Below are positions 1 through 7,020 of a stretch of 13,379 nucleotides of DNA, in pieces. Where the stretch lies: NCBI GenBank assembly GCA_039920305.1, contig JBDSEA010000207.1, positions 1 to 13,379 on the forward strand. The letters are read 5' to 3'. Within the stretch, counting starts at the first letter, position 1; every line of letters starts with the position of its first letter. The notes beneath the pieces were generated by a model. It did not search any database and was not told the origin of the DNA. It worked only from the letters and a program-made list of their open reading frames with translations. A program made the position numbers and the translations under genes. This DNA comes from DASRAJ01 sp039920305. GTDB taxonomy: Bacteria > Bacteroidota > Bacteroidia > Chitinophagales > UBA10324.

Positions 1-338
1 TCATAGTTCAGATCAGTATAGGGCTTATTCTTGCGGACATTGGGCGACATGCCGATAGAATGCAACACAAAATCTATTCCCCCGCCATGAATCTCTTTTG
101 CACGCTCAAAAAGTTTTCGCAGATCATCACTGCTTGTGGCATCAGCAGGAACAATTTCCGCATTCACCGTCTTCGCTAATTCATTGATCTTGCCCATGCG
201 CATGGCAATGGGTGCATTGGTAAGGGTGATCGCCGCCCCTTCTTCAAAGCAGCGAAGGGCAACTTTCCATGCAATAGAATTCTCATCGAGCGCCCCGGAA
301 ATAATTCCTTTTTTTCCTTTCAGCAGATTGTATGGCAT
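1..338 (-). CDS. fabI: Enoyl-[acyl-carrier-protein] reductase (NADH), N-terminal part, cut by window edge
   Basis: FabI reduces the trans-2-enoyl-ACP double bond in the last step of each fatty-acid elongation cycle, in the cytoplasm. I translated the minus strand from the ATG at 336-338; 112 codons are visible and the rest (family length about 260-280) lies beyond base 1. The N-terminus reads MPYNLLKGKKGIISGALDEN, followed by SIAWKVA: this is the atypical glycine-rich Rossmann turn of FabI, in which the usual SDR TGxxxGxG is replaced by GALDENSIAW. Further on come LTNAPIAMRMGKINELA, a D in PADATS (adenine pocket position) and DFVLHSIGMSPNVRK, the conserved strand-4 segment of FabI, followed by KPYTDLNY. 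These match Bacteroidota FabI from family knowledge. A -7 box TACATTTG lies 17 bases upstream of the start. It is tail-to-head with recN (245 bases apart), so it is probably a separate unit. Confidence 0.93.
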   Translation of the reverse strand, partial: MPYNLLKGKKGIISGALDENSIAWKVALRCFEEGAAITLTNAPIAMRMGKINELAKTVNAEIVPADATSSDDLRKLFERAKEIHGGGIDFVLHSIGMSPNVRKNKPYTDLNY

Positions 339-355
339 AAGTTAGAGCTTTGCGA

Positions 356-363
356 CAAATGTA
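356..363 (-). promoter_or_regulatory. Putative Bacteroidota -7 promoter box for fabI
   Basis: On the minus strand this reads TACATTTG, an exact match to the Bacteroidota sigma-ABfr consensus TAnnTTTG. It sits 17 bases upstream of the fabI ATG, leaving room for a short leader. No clear TTTG -33 element is visible at the expected distance, only a T-rich stretch. No Shine-Dalgarno sequence is present. Confidence 0.55.
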
Positions 364-423
364 ACTGGAGTGCAGAGAAAATGAAAGTCATAGAGATACT
401 GATTGAAAGGTGAAAAACACGAA

Positions 424-510
424 GGGCTGAAAAGTCAATAAATGACTCCGTTGAAGAGTTAAAAGGATAAAGGCAGAAATGGTCGAAAGTCAAAGTCAAA
501 AGCTAAATGT
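424..510. repeat. Degenerate short direct repeats (GTCAAA-type) in recN-fabI spacer
   Basis: The spacer between recN and fabI contains irregular tandem copies of a short unit. The clearest run is at about 482-502, where GTCGAAA, GTCAAA and GTCAAAAG follow one another; looser copies (AAAAGTCAATAAATGACTC) occur from about 428. Spacers built of such GTCAAAAGTC-like units are common in Bacteroidota genomes as non-coding filler. No function is claimed. The remainder of 339-583 shows no gene, and I see no hairpin with a T tract after recN. Confidence 0.45.
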
Positions 511-583
511 GATTTTGAGTTCGTGCATCACGGCATTGCCCTCTCAATTAAGGAAAAGCAACGTGAATTACATCCTGTAATTT

Positions 584-2242
584 TCAATTCAGCAATTCCT
601 TCGCGCTCTCAATAGCTGCAGCAGTTACTTTTTCACCACCGATCATTTGTGCAACAGCTTTAATCTTTTCCTCCTCACTCAGTGATCGCACACGGGTATA
701 AGTTCTGTTGTCAGAAGTTTCCTTGTACACAAAATAATGAACATTGCCTCTGGCAGCGAGTTGTGGAAGGTGAGTGATACAAATCACCTGATGTTCAGAG
801 GAAAGCTTTTTAAGTATTCGTGAAACTTTCATCGCTGTTTCACCTGAAATCCCTGAATCAATTTCATCAAAGATCAGGGTTGGGAGTGAGGTGGAGGCCG
901 CGATAAGCGATTTGAAGCACAACATGAGCCTGGATAATTCTCCGCCTGAAGCAATCTTTTTGATTTCCTGAAACTCACTACCCTGGTTTGAGGCAAACAA
1001 AAACTGGAAGTGATCCATGCCATTTGCATTGAGTTCATCATCCTTCAGAGCTGAATGCTCAATTGTAATTTGTGCGTGGGGCATTCCTACTTCTTTTAAC
1101 ATGCTATTGATCGCCTGAATCACGTTAGGCGATTGCTTCAATCTCGCTGAGGAAATTTTTTTAGCTGCTTCCGTCAATTGCTTTTTTTGTAAAATATTTT
1201 TCTGACCCAAATTTTCCAGCTCCTCAGTTTGAATATTGATTGAGTTTATTTTCCCCTCAATATCACTGGCAATTTGAATCAGAGATTTAACATCATTAAC
1301 TCTGTGCTTTTTCTGCAGCCGGAAAATCAGGTCAAGCCTCTGCTGAATTTGCTGTAATCGATGAGGGTCTGCTGAAATGGCTTGCTGCTGATTTTCAATT
1401 TCTGAATTAATATCATCCAGTTCAATCCGGGTGCTCTCGATTCGTTTAAGAATCTCTTCTAACGCAGGTAAAAATTTTTTTACTCCGCCTAATGAATGAA
1501 CTACTTCCCGGAGGCGAATCGTGACTGCTTCTTCAGAGTCTTTAAGTTGAAGAATTACCTGCGAAAATATTTTCTGAATTTCTTCTGCATGTTCCAGCTG
1601 ATGCTGCTCCTGCTCCAGAATTTCCTGTTCATCAGTGTTCAATGCGGCATCGGATAGTTCATTAAGCTGAAAATTCAGATAATCCAGTTCTTGCATTTCG
1701 CGATGATTTTGTCCGTTCAATTCACTCCATCTTGCAATAGCAATTTGATACTGTATAAAACTTTTCCGGTATGCTTTTACTCCTGACTCATGTTGCGCCA
1801 ATGAATCAAGCAATGACAATTGAAACTGCGAAGTGCTGATCTCCTTTGACTCATGCTGCTGGTGCATGTCAACAAGCGAATCTCCCAGCATTTTCATCAC
1901 AGGAAGATTCACAGGAGTATCATTAATGAAGGCGCGCGATTTTCCTGCAGGCGAAATTTCGCGGCGCAGCACTATCATCTCATCAAGTTCCAGATCATTC
2001 TCCTGAAGGAAAACTTTCAAATCCAGATCATGATTGCTAAACTCTGCCTCAACCACACATTTCTTCGCCTTATCAAACAACACTGCAGTATCAGCACGCT
2101 CACCAAGCACGAGTGAGAGAGCTTCCATCACAATGGATTTACCTGCTCCGGTTTCTCCTGTTATCACAGTAAGATTTTCGGAAAATGAAAGCTCAAGCTG
2201 TTCAATTATTGCATAGTTGGAGATGGTAAGTCGTAGAAGCAC
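584..2242 (-). CDS. recN: DNA repair ATPase RecN
   Basis: RecN is an SMC-like ATPase that binds DNA ends and holds broken duplexes together during RecA-dependent double-strand break repair. The 552-residue protein has the usual family length. It begins with MLLRLTISNYAIIEQLELSF, the typical RecN opening strand. Walker A is GETGAGKS at residues 29-36. The middle (about 150-370) is Glu/Gln/Lys-rich coiled coil. The ABC signature ASGGELSRLM is at 431-440, Walker B with the D-loop LIFDEIDSGISG at 456-467, and the H-loop ITHLPQLAA at 489-497. The start is GTG at 2240-2242; it fits the family N-terminus exactly. A near-consensus -7 box ends 5 bases upstream, suggesting a leaderless transcript from an internal promoter, although the gene also lies 44 bases downstream of porD and may be co-transcribed with coaBC-porD. 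No SOS (LexA) box was recognised. Confidence 0.96.
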   Translation of the reverse strand: MLLRLTISNYAIIEQLELSFSENLTVITGETGAGKSIVMEALSLVLGERADTAVLFDKAKKCVVEAEFSNHDLDLKVFLQENDLELDEMIVLRREISPAGKSRAFINDTPVNLPVMKMLGDSLVDMHQQHESKEISTSQFQLSLLDSLAQHESGVKAYRKSFIQYQIAIARWSELNGQNHREMQELDYLNFQLNELSDAALNTDEQEILEQEQHQLEHAEEIQKIFSQVILQLKDSEEAVTIRLREVVHSLGGVKKFLPALEEILKRIESTRIELDDINSEIENQQQAISADPHRLQQIQQRLDLIFRLQKKHRVNDVKSLIQIASDIEGKINSINIQTEELENLGQKNILQKKQLTEAAKKISSARLKQSPNVIQAINSMLKEVGMPHAQITIEHSALKDDELNANGMDHFQFLFASNQGSEFQEIKKIASGGELSRLMLCFKSLIAASTSLPTLIFDEIDSGISGETAMKVSRILKKLSSEHQVICITHLPQLAARGNVHYFVYKETSDNRTYTRVRSLSEEEKIKAVAQMIGGEKVTAAAIESAKELLN

Positions 2243-2247
2243 GGTCG

Positions 2248-2256
2248 CAAAAGGTA
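2248..2256 (-). promoter_or_regulatory. Possible -7 box immediately upstream of recN
   Basis: The minus strand reads TACCTTTTG, which is TAnnTTTG with one extra T. The G is 5 bases from the GTG start of recN, so transcription starting a few bases downstream would begin at or next to the start codon. No TTTG-type -33 element is seen at a fitting distance, so this is a weak call. Confidence 0.3.
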
Positions 2257-2286
2257 CAGCGTGATTTGGAATCGGTGCCCGGAGCG

Positions 2287-3192
2287 CTAATTATTCTTCA
2301 TGATCTGCTGATACTTGGCTGCATTGGAAGCATCGAGGGATGAGAGTATTTGTACGGCGCTTGATTTTTCCTGGGGTGATCCTTTTGAATACAGGTTCAC
2401 AATTTCATCCCCCTTGCTTTGCAGAAAGACCTGTGTAAACATCGCATTGGGTGCATCTTCCTTTATTTTCGATAGGATTTGCAAAGCATCACTCACAGGC
2501 TTGCGGGCCTGGTCGCTGCTCTCATACATTTTGTCCAGCCCTTCCCGGTGATATTTATAAATCACGGTATGTACATAATCAAGCTTACTGTTTGTAAGAT
2601 TGTTGATGATCCAGAACCTGTTCTTGGTGCTTTCAAATGATTTCCATCCGGGACCTGCGTTGTTATTACTCTGTGCGCTTGTAACAATCGAATTTGCTTT
2701 CTGAAAAACCGTATTACCGCCTTTTTCCGCAAAGCTATCATAGTCAAATCCAATGATCAGGTACGCATAATATGCAAGTACAGAGGTAAGGTTGGTGGTA
2801 AATTGATTATCAGAATATTCTAATGGCTGGTATTGTGCATACTGAAATTGAAAATCCTTATCAGCGAGGTATAGCATGGGTGAGTTGTAAGAAGAAGAAT
2901 AAACAGGGCGATTGCTTTGAACAGTAATTTGCGCGCCAAACCTGTCGGAAGAGATTTCCTGAGTCACACTGATGAGAATGCTGCACTCAATCCGTTCTTC
3001 GGTTTTAAAATTGTCACTGGTCCAGTGGCGGGTGTTCATGAATTCAAAGATGGATTGCTGCAACGTTTCAAACACCTTGGGATCCGTGGTTTGAAGCGTC
3101 GGTGCTATCACTCTCACCTGGCAGTTGAGCTCCTGAGCTTCCGTATTCGCAACAAGCGAGAACATGATGATGATCAAAAAAATATATTTCAC
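2287..3192 (-). CDS. porD: PorD-like type IX secretion protein (DUF4835 family)
   Basis: This 301-residue protein matches the DUF4835 family, named PorD in annotation pipelines and linked to the Bacteroidota type IX secretion system; its exact role is not established. It starts with a signal peptide (residues 1-19, hydrophobic IFLIIIMFSLVAN, cleavage after TEA before QELN), so it should be periplasmic or outer-membrane associated. Family features seen: QELNCQVRVIAP at the mature N-terminus, the segment QSIFEFMNTRHWTSD, PVYSSSYNSPMLYLADKDF, the QYQPLEYSDNQF segment, LTSVLAYYAYLIIGFDYDSF, and GPGWKSFESTKNRFWIINNL. The start is GTG at 3190-3192; a TAG lies two codons upstream in frame, so no longer form is possible. 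It sits between coaBC (62 bases) and recN (44 bases), an order I recall from many Bacteroidota genomes. I am sure of the family, less so of the functional label. Confidence 0.85.
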   Translation of the reverse strand: MKYIFLIIIMFSLVANTEAQELNCQVRVIAPTLQTTDPKVFETLQQSIFEFMNTRHWTSDNFKTEERIECSILISVTQEISSDRFGAQITVQSNRPVYSSSYNSPMLYLADKDFQFQYAQYQPLEYSDNQFTTNLTSVLAYYAYLIIGFDYDSFAEKGGNTVFQKANSIVTSAQSNNNAGPGWKSFESTKNRFWIINNLTNSKLDYVHTVIYKYHREGLDKMYESSDQARKPVSDALQILSKIKEDAPNAMFTQVFLQSKGDEIVNLYSKGSPQEKSSAVQILSSLDASNAAKYQQIMKNN

Positions 3193-3235
3193 TGTCTATG
3201 GTTTATTGGTTTTTTTGTTTCCTGTTTTCTTAGCT

Positions 3236-3288
3236 ACAGCTCTCTTCTCACAATTCACAATTCACTACTCACTATTTTCTTAACAATA
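3236..3288. repeat. Short degenerate repeat (ACAATTCACAATTCACTACTC type) overlapping the coaBC 3' end
   Basis: On the plus strand CACAATTCACAATTCACTAC, followed by TCACTATTTTC, shows repeated CACAATT / CACTA units. This is a widespread Bacteroidota spacer repeat. The last residues of CoaBC (IVSSEL and stop, to base 3255) are encoded inside it, so the repeat supplies the stop codon of coaBC. Confidence 0.5.
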
Positions 3289-4487
3289 AACTCAACGATA
3301 TCTTTCGCCACTTCTTGCTTTGATTTTAAATCATAAGTAAAAATTTCCTTTTTCCGGTCAATAATTGTAATGCGATTAGTATCATATTGAAATCCGGCTC
3401 CAGGGTCATTCAATGAATTCAGCACGATGAAATCCAGGTTTTTCTCATCAATTTTTCCCTTTGCATTCATCATTTCATCATTGGTCTCAAGTGCAAAACC
3501 AGCTAATATTTGTCCGTTGTGTTTTTCTTTTCCGAGCGCTCTTAAAATATCCGGTGTTTTTTTTAATGATAAGTTCAGCACATCTCCATTATGCTTCTTG
3601 ATCTTTTGAGAAGAAAAATTTTCAGGAGCATAATCCGCCACTGCCGCCGACATAATAGCGATGTCTGCTGTTTTAAATAACCTCATGGCAGCTTCATACA
3701 TTTCATCTGCGGAAACCACCGGCGTGATTTTAACTGAGCGGTGCTGAGCTGTGAGTGAGGAAGGTCCGAGCACCAGTTCAACTTCCGCTCCCTCATCTGC
3801 CAGAGCTTCAGCAAGGGCAATCCCCATTTTACCAGATGAATGATTACCGATGAACCGAACAGGATCAATGGCTTCATGAGTCGGTCCTGCTGTTACCAAA
3901 GCCTTTTTTCCTTTTAATCTTTTTCCCGCAGAAGTATCCTGTTCAAAATAATTTTTGAGAAAACCAACAATATTTTCCGGCTCCGCCATTCTTCCCTCTC
4001 CAAATAATCCGCTTGCCAGTTCCCCTTGTTCTACCGGTATTATTTGATTGCCGAATGATTGCAGGGCAGTGATATTTTTTTGCGTTGCAGGGTGATTCCA
4101 CATATCCTCATCCATGGCAGGAGCAATAAATACTGCACAGCGCGCAGACAGATAAACAGCTGATAACAGATCGTCACACTGCCCATGGGCAAGCTTTGCA
4201 ATAGTATTGGCCGAAGCGGGTGCAATGATCATCACATCAGCCCATAATCCCAGCTCAACATGATTATTCCAGAGTGCTTCCTTGTCATTTACGAGACCGC
4301 TATGCACCTTATTTTTTGAAAGCGTGGAAAGAGTAAGCGGGGTAATGAAATCTTCCGCTGCTTTAGTCATAACAATCCTCACTTCTGCTCCTTCTTTCAA
4401 AAGCAACCGTACAAGAACTGCGCTTTTATATGCAGCAATGCTTCCTGTTACGCCAAGCAAAATTTTTTTTCCTGAAAGCACCTTCAT
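3255..4487 (-). CDS. coaBC: Bifunctional phosphopantothenoylcysteine decarboxylase / phosphopantothenate-cysteine ligase
   Basis: CoaBC (Dfp) carries out two successive steps of CoA synthesis: CoaB joins cysteine to 4'-phosphopantothenate using CTP, and CoaC, an FMN enzyme, decarboxylates the product to 4'-phosphopantetheine. The 410 residues match the family length. CoaC domain: LLGVTGSIAAYKSA (10-23), catalytic His76 in NNHVELG, FMN-site APASANT (89-95), PAMDEDMW (123-130) and substrate-flap ASGLFGEGRM (158-167). CoaB domain from about 195: VTAGPTHEAIDPVRFIGNHS (198-217) then SGKMG, AAVADYAP (281-288), KIKK (295-298) and LAGFALET (328-335). Oddities: PxMNxxMW of E. coli CoaC has Asp126 instead of Asn, and the flap cysteine (ACG in E. 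coli) is Ser159. I recall the same substitutions in other Bacteroidota. The start ATG at 4485-4487 fits the family. It is 42 bases after the cargo gene and 62 before porD. Confidence 0.95.
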   Translation of the reverse strand: MKVLSGKKILLGVTGSIAAYKSAVLVRLLLKEGAEVRIVMTKAAEDFITPLTLSTLSKNKVHSGLVNDKEALWNNHVELGLWADVMIIAPASANTIAKLAHGQCDDLLSAVYLSARCAVFIAPAMDEDMWNHPATQKNITALQSFGNQIIPVEQGELASGLFGEGRMAEPENIVGFLKNYFEQDTSAGKRLKGKKALVTAGPTHEAIDPVRFIGNHSSGKMGIALAEALADEGAEVELVLGPSSLTAQHRSVKITPVVSADEMYEAAMRLFKTADIAIMSAAVADYAPENFSSQKIKKHNGDVLNLSLKKTPDILRALGKEKHNGQILAGFALETNDEMMNAKGKIDEKNLDFIVLNSLNDPGAGFQYDTNRITIIDRKKEIFTYDLKSKQEVAKDIVEFIVKKIVSSEL

Positions 4488-4529
4488 GATGCAGTGAAAT
4501 TACGCAGAATCAGGAAACTTCCTTGTGCC

Positions 4530-5534
4530 CTAAAGCTTGGTAATCTTTGAATAAGCGGTACCGGCAGAAGTTTTCAGTGATACATTATAAAGACCATTGG
4601 ACAAATCCCTTACATCCACATCAAAATGATAATTACCCTTTATCTGAGTGCCCCGGGTTACTGACTTCATCAATCTTCCTGCTTCATCATACATTTCAAG
4701 CTGCACCTGTGTGGTTGATGACAGGGAGTATTCAATATAAATCTGATCAGTGGCAGGATTGGGAAATACACTAAGTGATCCGGGAGCTGCCAGAGGATCC
4801 GCTACACTCACAAAATTACCACTGCCGGTTACCATGATATCATCAATGCTCATTAGGTTATCATCAGTGCTGCCGCTGCAGAAAGCAATATAAATGTCCA
4901 TGTTTGCATATAAAGCAAGAGAAGCTGAATCAGGGCGAAGAACACCCCGCAGCCGTGAGGAATCAGAAGAGCTATGGTATTCTACATACTGGCCATCTAT
5001 TCCAAATACAAAACCGTCAGAAAAGACAAAATTTGTAAATGAACTATCACCGGCAAGCGGCTCACCGCTGATGTATTCTGCAAATAGTTTCAGCGTGTCA
5101 CTGAAATCAGAATCAAAATTGCCGGTAGTGGAAACGAGAACCTGCAGTCCATCGAGATACCGGGGTGTTTGATAGGGTGCGGATTTCCAGTAAAGCATTC
5201 CTGAACCATCATTAAGATGTATCGGGGGAAGAATCAGGTAATTAGCAACGGGCGTAGGTTCATAGGTCCAGGTATTGCTTGCCAGCACCACATCAAGACT
5301 GTCAGCATCTGAAAAGCCGTAGGATGCATACCATTCCCCTGGCCTGGCCTGACCGCTCCCATCCGGCAATACATCAAAATCAGCGTCAATCCATGTCTGA
5401 TCACTGCCACTGGGCAATGTTACAATAATGTTGGTCAGGTCGCCCTCAAAATCCTCAGAGATAATTACATTCTGGGCACGGGATAAAAAGTGAATAAAGA
5501 GTGCACCTACAAAAATGAAGTAGCTTTTTTTCAT
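4530..5534 (-). CDS. Secreted protein with type IX (Por) C-terminal sorting domain
   Basis: This 334-residue protein is predicted to be exported by Sec and then by the type IX system across the outer membrane. Residues 1-21 form a signal peptide (MKKSYFIFVGALFIHFLSRA, then Q). The body (about 22-245) opens with VIISEDFEGDL and resembles a cleaved-adhesin / choice-of-anchor-J jelly roll: the pattern of ANYLILPPIHL, SGMLYWKSAPYQ, DGLQVLVSTTGNFDSDF and LYANMDIYIAFCSGS is typical; no catalytic residues were recognised. Residues 253-334 are a type A sorting domain: SLSVFPNPATDQIYIEYSL, then QLEMYDEAGRLMKS and DLSNGLYNVSLKTSAG, ending in KITKL. Ligand or role is unknown; surface adhesion is the usual guess for this fold. 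It heads the minus-strand run before coaBC and has its own promoter-like sequence at 5557-5584. Confidence 0.85.
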   Translation of the reverse strand: MKKSYFIFVGALFIHFLSRAQNVIISEDFEGDLTNIIVTLPSGSDQTWIDADFDVLPDGSGQARPGEWYASYGFSDADSLDVVLASNTWTYEPTPVANYLILPPIHLNDGSGMLYWKSAPYQTPRYLDGLQVLVSTTGNFDSDFSDTLKLFAEYISGEPLAGDSSFTNFVFSDGFVFGIDGQYVEYHSSSDSSRLRGVLRPDSASLALYANMDIYIAFCSGSTDDNLMSIDDIMVTGSGNFVSVADPLAAPGSLSVFPNPATDQIYIEYSLSSTTQVQLEMYDEAGRLMKSVTRGTQIKGNYHFDVDVRDLSNGLYNVSLKTSAGTAYSKITKL

Positions 5535-5556
5535 GGTCTGAATTTTAGTTCGATGT

Positions 5557-5584
5557 CAAAATAAAATTTCTTAATTCTAACAAA
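5557..5584 (-). promoter_or_regulatory. Putative promoter for the type IX cargo gene
   Basis: On the minus strand a TTTG (-33 type, 5581-5584) is followed after 17 bases by TATTTTG (5557-5563), one base short of the TAnnTTTG consensus. The box lies 22 bases upstream of the ATG at 5532-5534. It may also drive coaBC-porD-recN downstream. Confidence 0.45.
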
Positions 5585-5646
5585 AAAAGAAATTTAGACG
5601 AACTGTGCACAAGGCGCTTAATAAAATTTAAACATCCTGAAGAAAT

Positions 5647-5654
5647 TATCTTTG
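5647..5654 (+). promoter_or_regulatory. Putative -7 promoter box for the radical SAM gene
   Basis: TATCTTTG matches the TAnnTTTG consensus exactly and ends 12 bases before the ATG at 5667. Because the TTG at 5652-5654 lies inside this box, it cannot plausibly be the start codon, which fixes the start at 5667. No strong TTTG -33 element is visible; TTTA at 5627-5630 is the nearest candidate. The divergent cargo promoter is about 60 bases away. Confidence 0.55.
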
Positions 5655-5666
5655 CTCATTCTCAAA

Positions 5667-6971
5667 ATGCCTGTACTTCAATTTGTTCCATGTCTTGTAT
5701 ATGCCGATTCACAAGGCAATATCTTCGACGATCCTGAACTCATCATGAGCGGCAGATCCGGATTCGATGCAGTGGCATTAAGCACTGATGATTTTATCGA
5801 GCTGCCCGAAGGAAGCGATGTGTTCATGCTTCCTGACCGCCGCCCGATCGGACTGGATGCTGAAACCGGTGAGCCAACCATTTGTGAAAAAGGATTTGCA
5901 GTTGCTGCGCAACTTGCTCCTGCGCATTCACAGCTTTATCTATCATCTTTTGTAAAGGAAAAGAATGCCACCACGCTTCCGCTCTATGCTTATACTGCGG
6001 TGGGCTGGCTGAATGGAAAATTTTATGTTCCCGCCACCCGAATTGATGCTGACATCAGGCAGGAGCCGAAAAGTTTTGATCATGAAGTAGTAAAGGCGAG
6101 TGTGGCCCGATTGACCACAAAATTTCCTTCAAACCGTTTGCTTGCTCACATCGGAAATAACTGCGCACTCACCTATCGTTGCCCTGCCGCAAGAAACTTT
6201 TTTCTGAATCGTTATGAAGCGCCCATTCCTACCTCGCCTGCCTGCAATTCCAATTGTATCGGGTGCATTTCCTTTCAGCCGGAGAAGGAAAGCATATCAT
6301 CCACCCAGGATCGGCTGACCTTTAAGCCATCAGCAGAAGAGATTGTTCAGTATACAGTGGAGCATCTTGAAACAGCACTAAATCCTGTTGTAAGCTTCGG
6401 GCAGGGATGCGAGGGCGAGCCGCTGCTGATGTGGGAAAATATCCGGGAAGCTATCCGGGGGATCCGAAAAAAAACTTCGAAAGGATCCATCAACATCAAT
6501 ACGAATGGAAGCATGCCCCTGGCTGTGGAAGAGCTTTGCAGGGCGGGCTTGAACAGCATTCGCGTGAGCACCAACAGCGTGCGTAAGGAAATCTATGAGG
6601 CCTACTACCTCCCTAACAATTATGGGTTTGAGGCGCTCGCAGAATCAGTTAAAGCCGTACGCAAATACAATGGCTGGGCTTCGCTCAACTATTTTGTTTT
6701 TCCGGGCATGACGGATGCTGTGGAAGAATACGAGGAACTCCGGAAATTTATTCGCGAAACAGATCTGTGCATGATCCAGTGGCGCAACTTCAATATTGAC
6801 CCCGACTGGTATTTAGAAAAAATTGGCGTGAGTGAAACAGGCGAAACAATCGGGGTAAAGAATGTGATGAAAATGATTAAGGAAGAATTCCCTCACCTTA
6901 CTTATGGATATTTTAATCCGGGAATGGATTTGATCAAAGAACGGATGAAGAGAAACTCTGTTCCTGTATAG
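5667..6971 (+). CDS. Radical SAM protein of unknown function
   Basis: A 434-residue cytoplasmic radical SAM enzyme. The cluster-binding CxxxCxxC motif is CNSNCIGC with cysteines at residues 193, 197 and 200. After it come GQGCEGEPLL (245-254), standing in for the usual GGEP SAM-amino-group motif, then SININTNGSMP (274-284) and LNSIRVSTNSV (295-305), the beta strands of the partial TIM barrel. The N-terminal 160 residues form an extra domain with no motif I can name. Just before the barrel, CALTYRCPAARNFFLNRYEA contains two more cysteines (166, 172) that could bind metal or serve the substrate. The C-terminal part (WRNFNIDPDWYLEKIG, then PHLTYGYFNPGMDLIKERMK) looks family-specific. I recall similar unassigned proteins in other phyla. 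I prefer ATG 5667 over TTG 5652, which overlaps the promoter box. No substrate is suggested by its neighbours. Confidence 0.85.
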   Translation: MPVLQFVPCLVYADSQGNIFDDPELIMSGRSGFDAVALSTDDFIELPEGSDVFMLPDRRPIGLDAETGEPTICEKGFAVAAQLAPAHSQLYLSSFVKEKNATTLPLYAYTAVGWLNGKFYVPATRIDADIRQEPKSFDHEVVKASVARLTTKFPSNRLLAHIGNNCALTYRCPAARNFFLNRYEAPIPTSPACNSNCIGCISFQPEKESISSTQDRLTFKPSAEEIVQYTVEHLETALNPVVSFGQGCEGEPLLMWENIREAIRGIRKKTSKGSININTNGSMPLAVEELCRAGLNSIRVSTNSVRKEIYEAYYLPNNYGFEALAESVKAVRKYNGWASLNYFVFPGMTDAVEEYEELRKFIRETDLCMIQWRNFNIDPDWYLEKIGVSETGETIGVKNVMKMIKEEFPHLTYGYFNPGMDLIKERMKRNSVPV

Positions 6972-6972
6972 A

Positions 6973-7006
6973 TTGCTTTAATTGTGGGATCACATTTAAA
7001 GTGCAA
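6973..7006. terminator. Stem-loop just after the radical SAM stop codon, possible weak terminator
   Basis: Two bases after the TAG, TTGC-TTTAATTGTG (6973-6986) pairs with CACATTTAAAGTGCAA (6991-7006): 13 base pairs, one T-T mismatch, a two-base bulge and the loop GGAT. The following sequence CTTTGAATAAAAG has only a poor T tract, so intrinsic termination would be weak. Confidence 0.4.
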
Positions 7007-7020
7007 CTTTGAATAAAAGA

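Noticed and set aside
2917..3336. 139-codon plus-strand open frame opposite porD and coaBC ends
   Set aside because: It is antisense to porD and its C-terminal part (LLTIHNSLLTI) is the usual spurious translation of the spacer repeat.
4510..4523. Palindrome AGGAAACTTCCT between the cargo gene and coaBC
   Set aside because: A five-base stem with a two-base loop and no T tract; too weak for a terminator and not a known operator.
5652..5666. TTG start giving a five-residue longer radical SAM protein
   Set aside because: The TTG is inside an exact TAnnTTTG promoter box; the ATG at 5667 is the better start.
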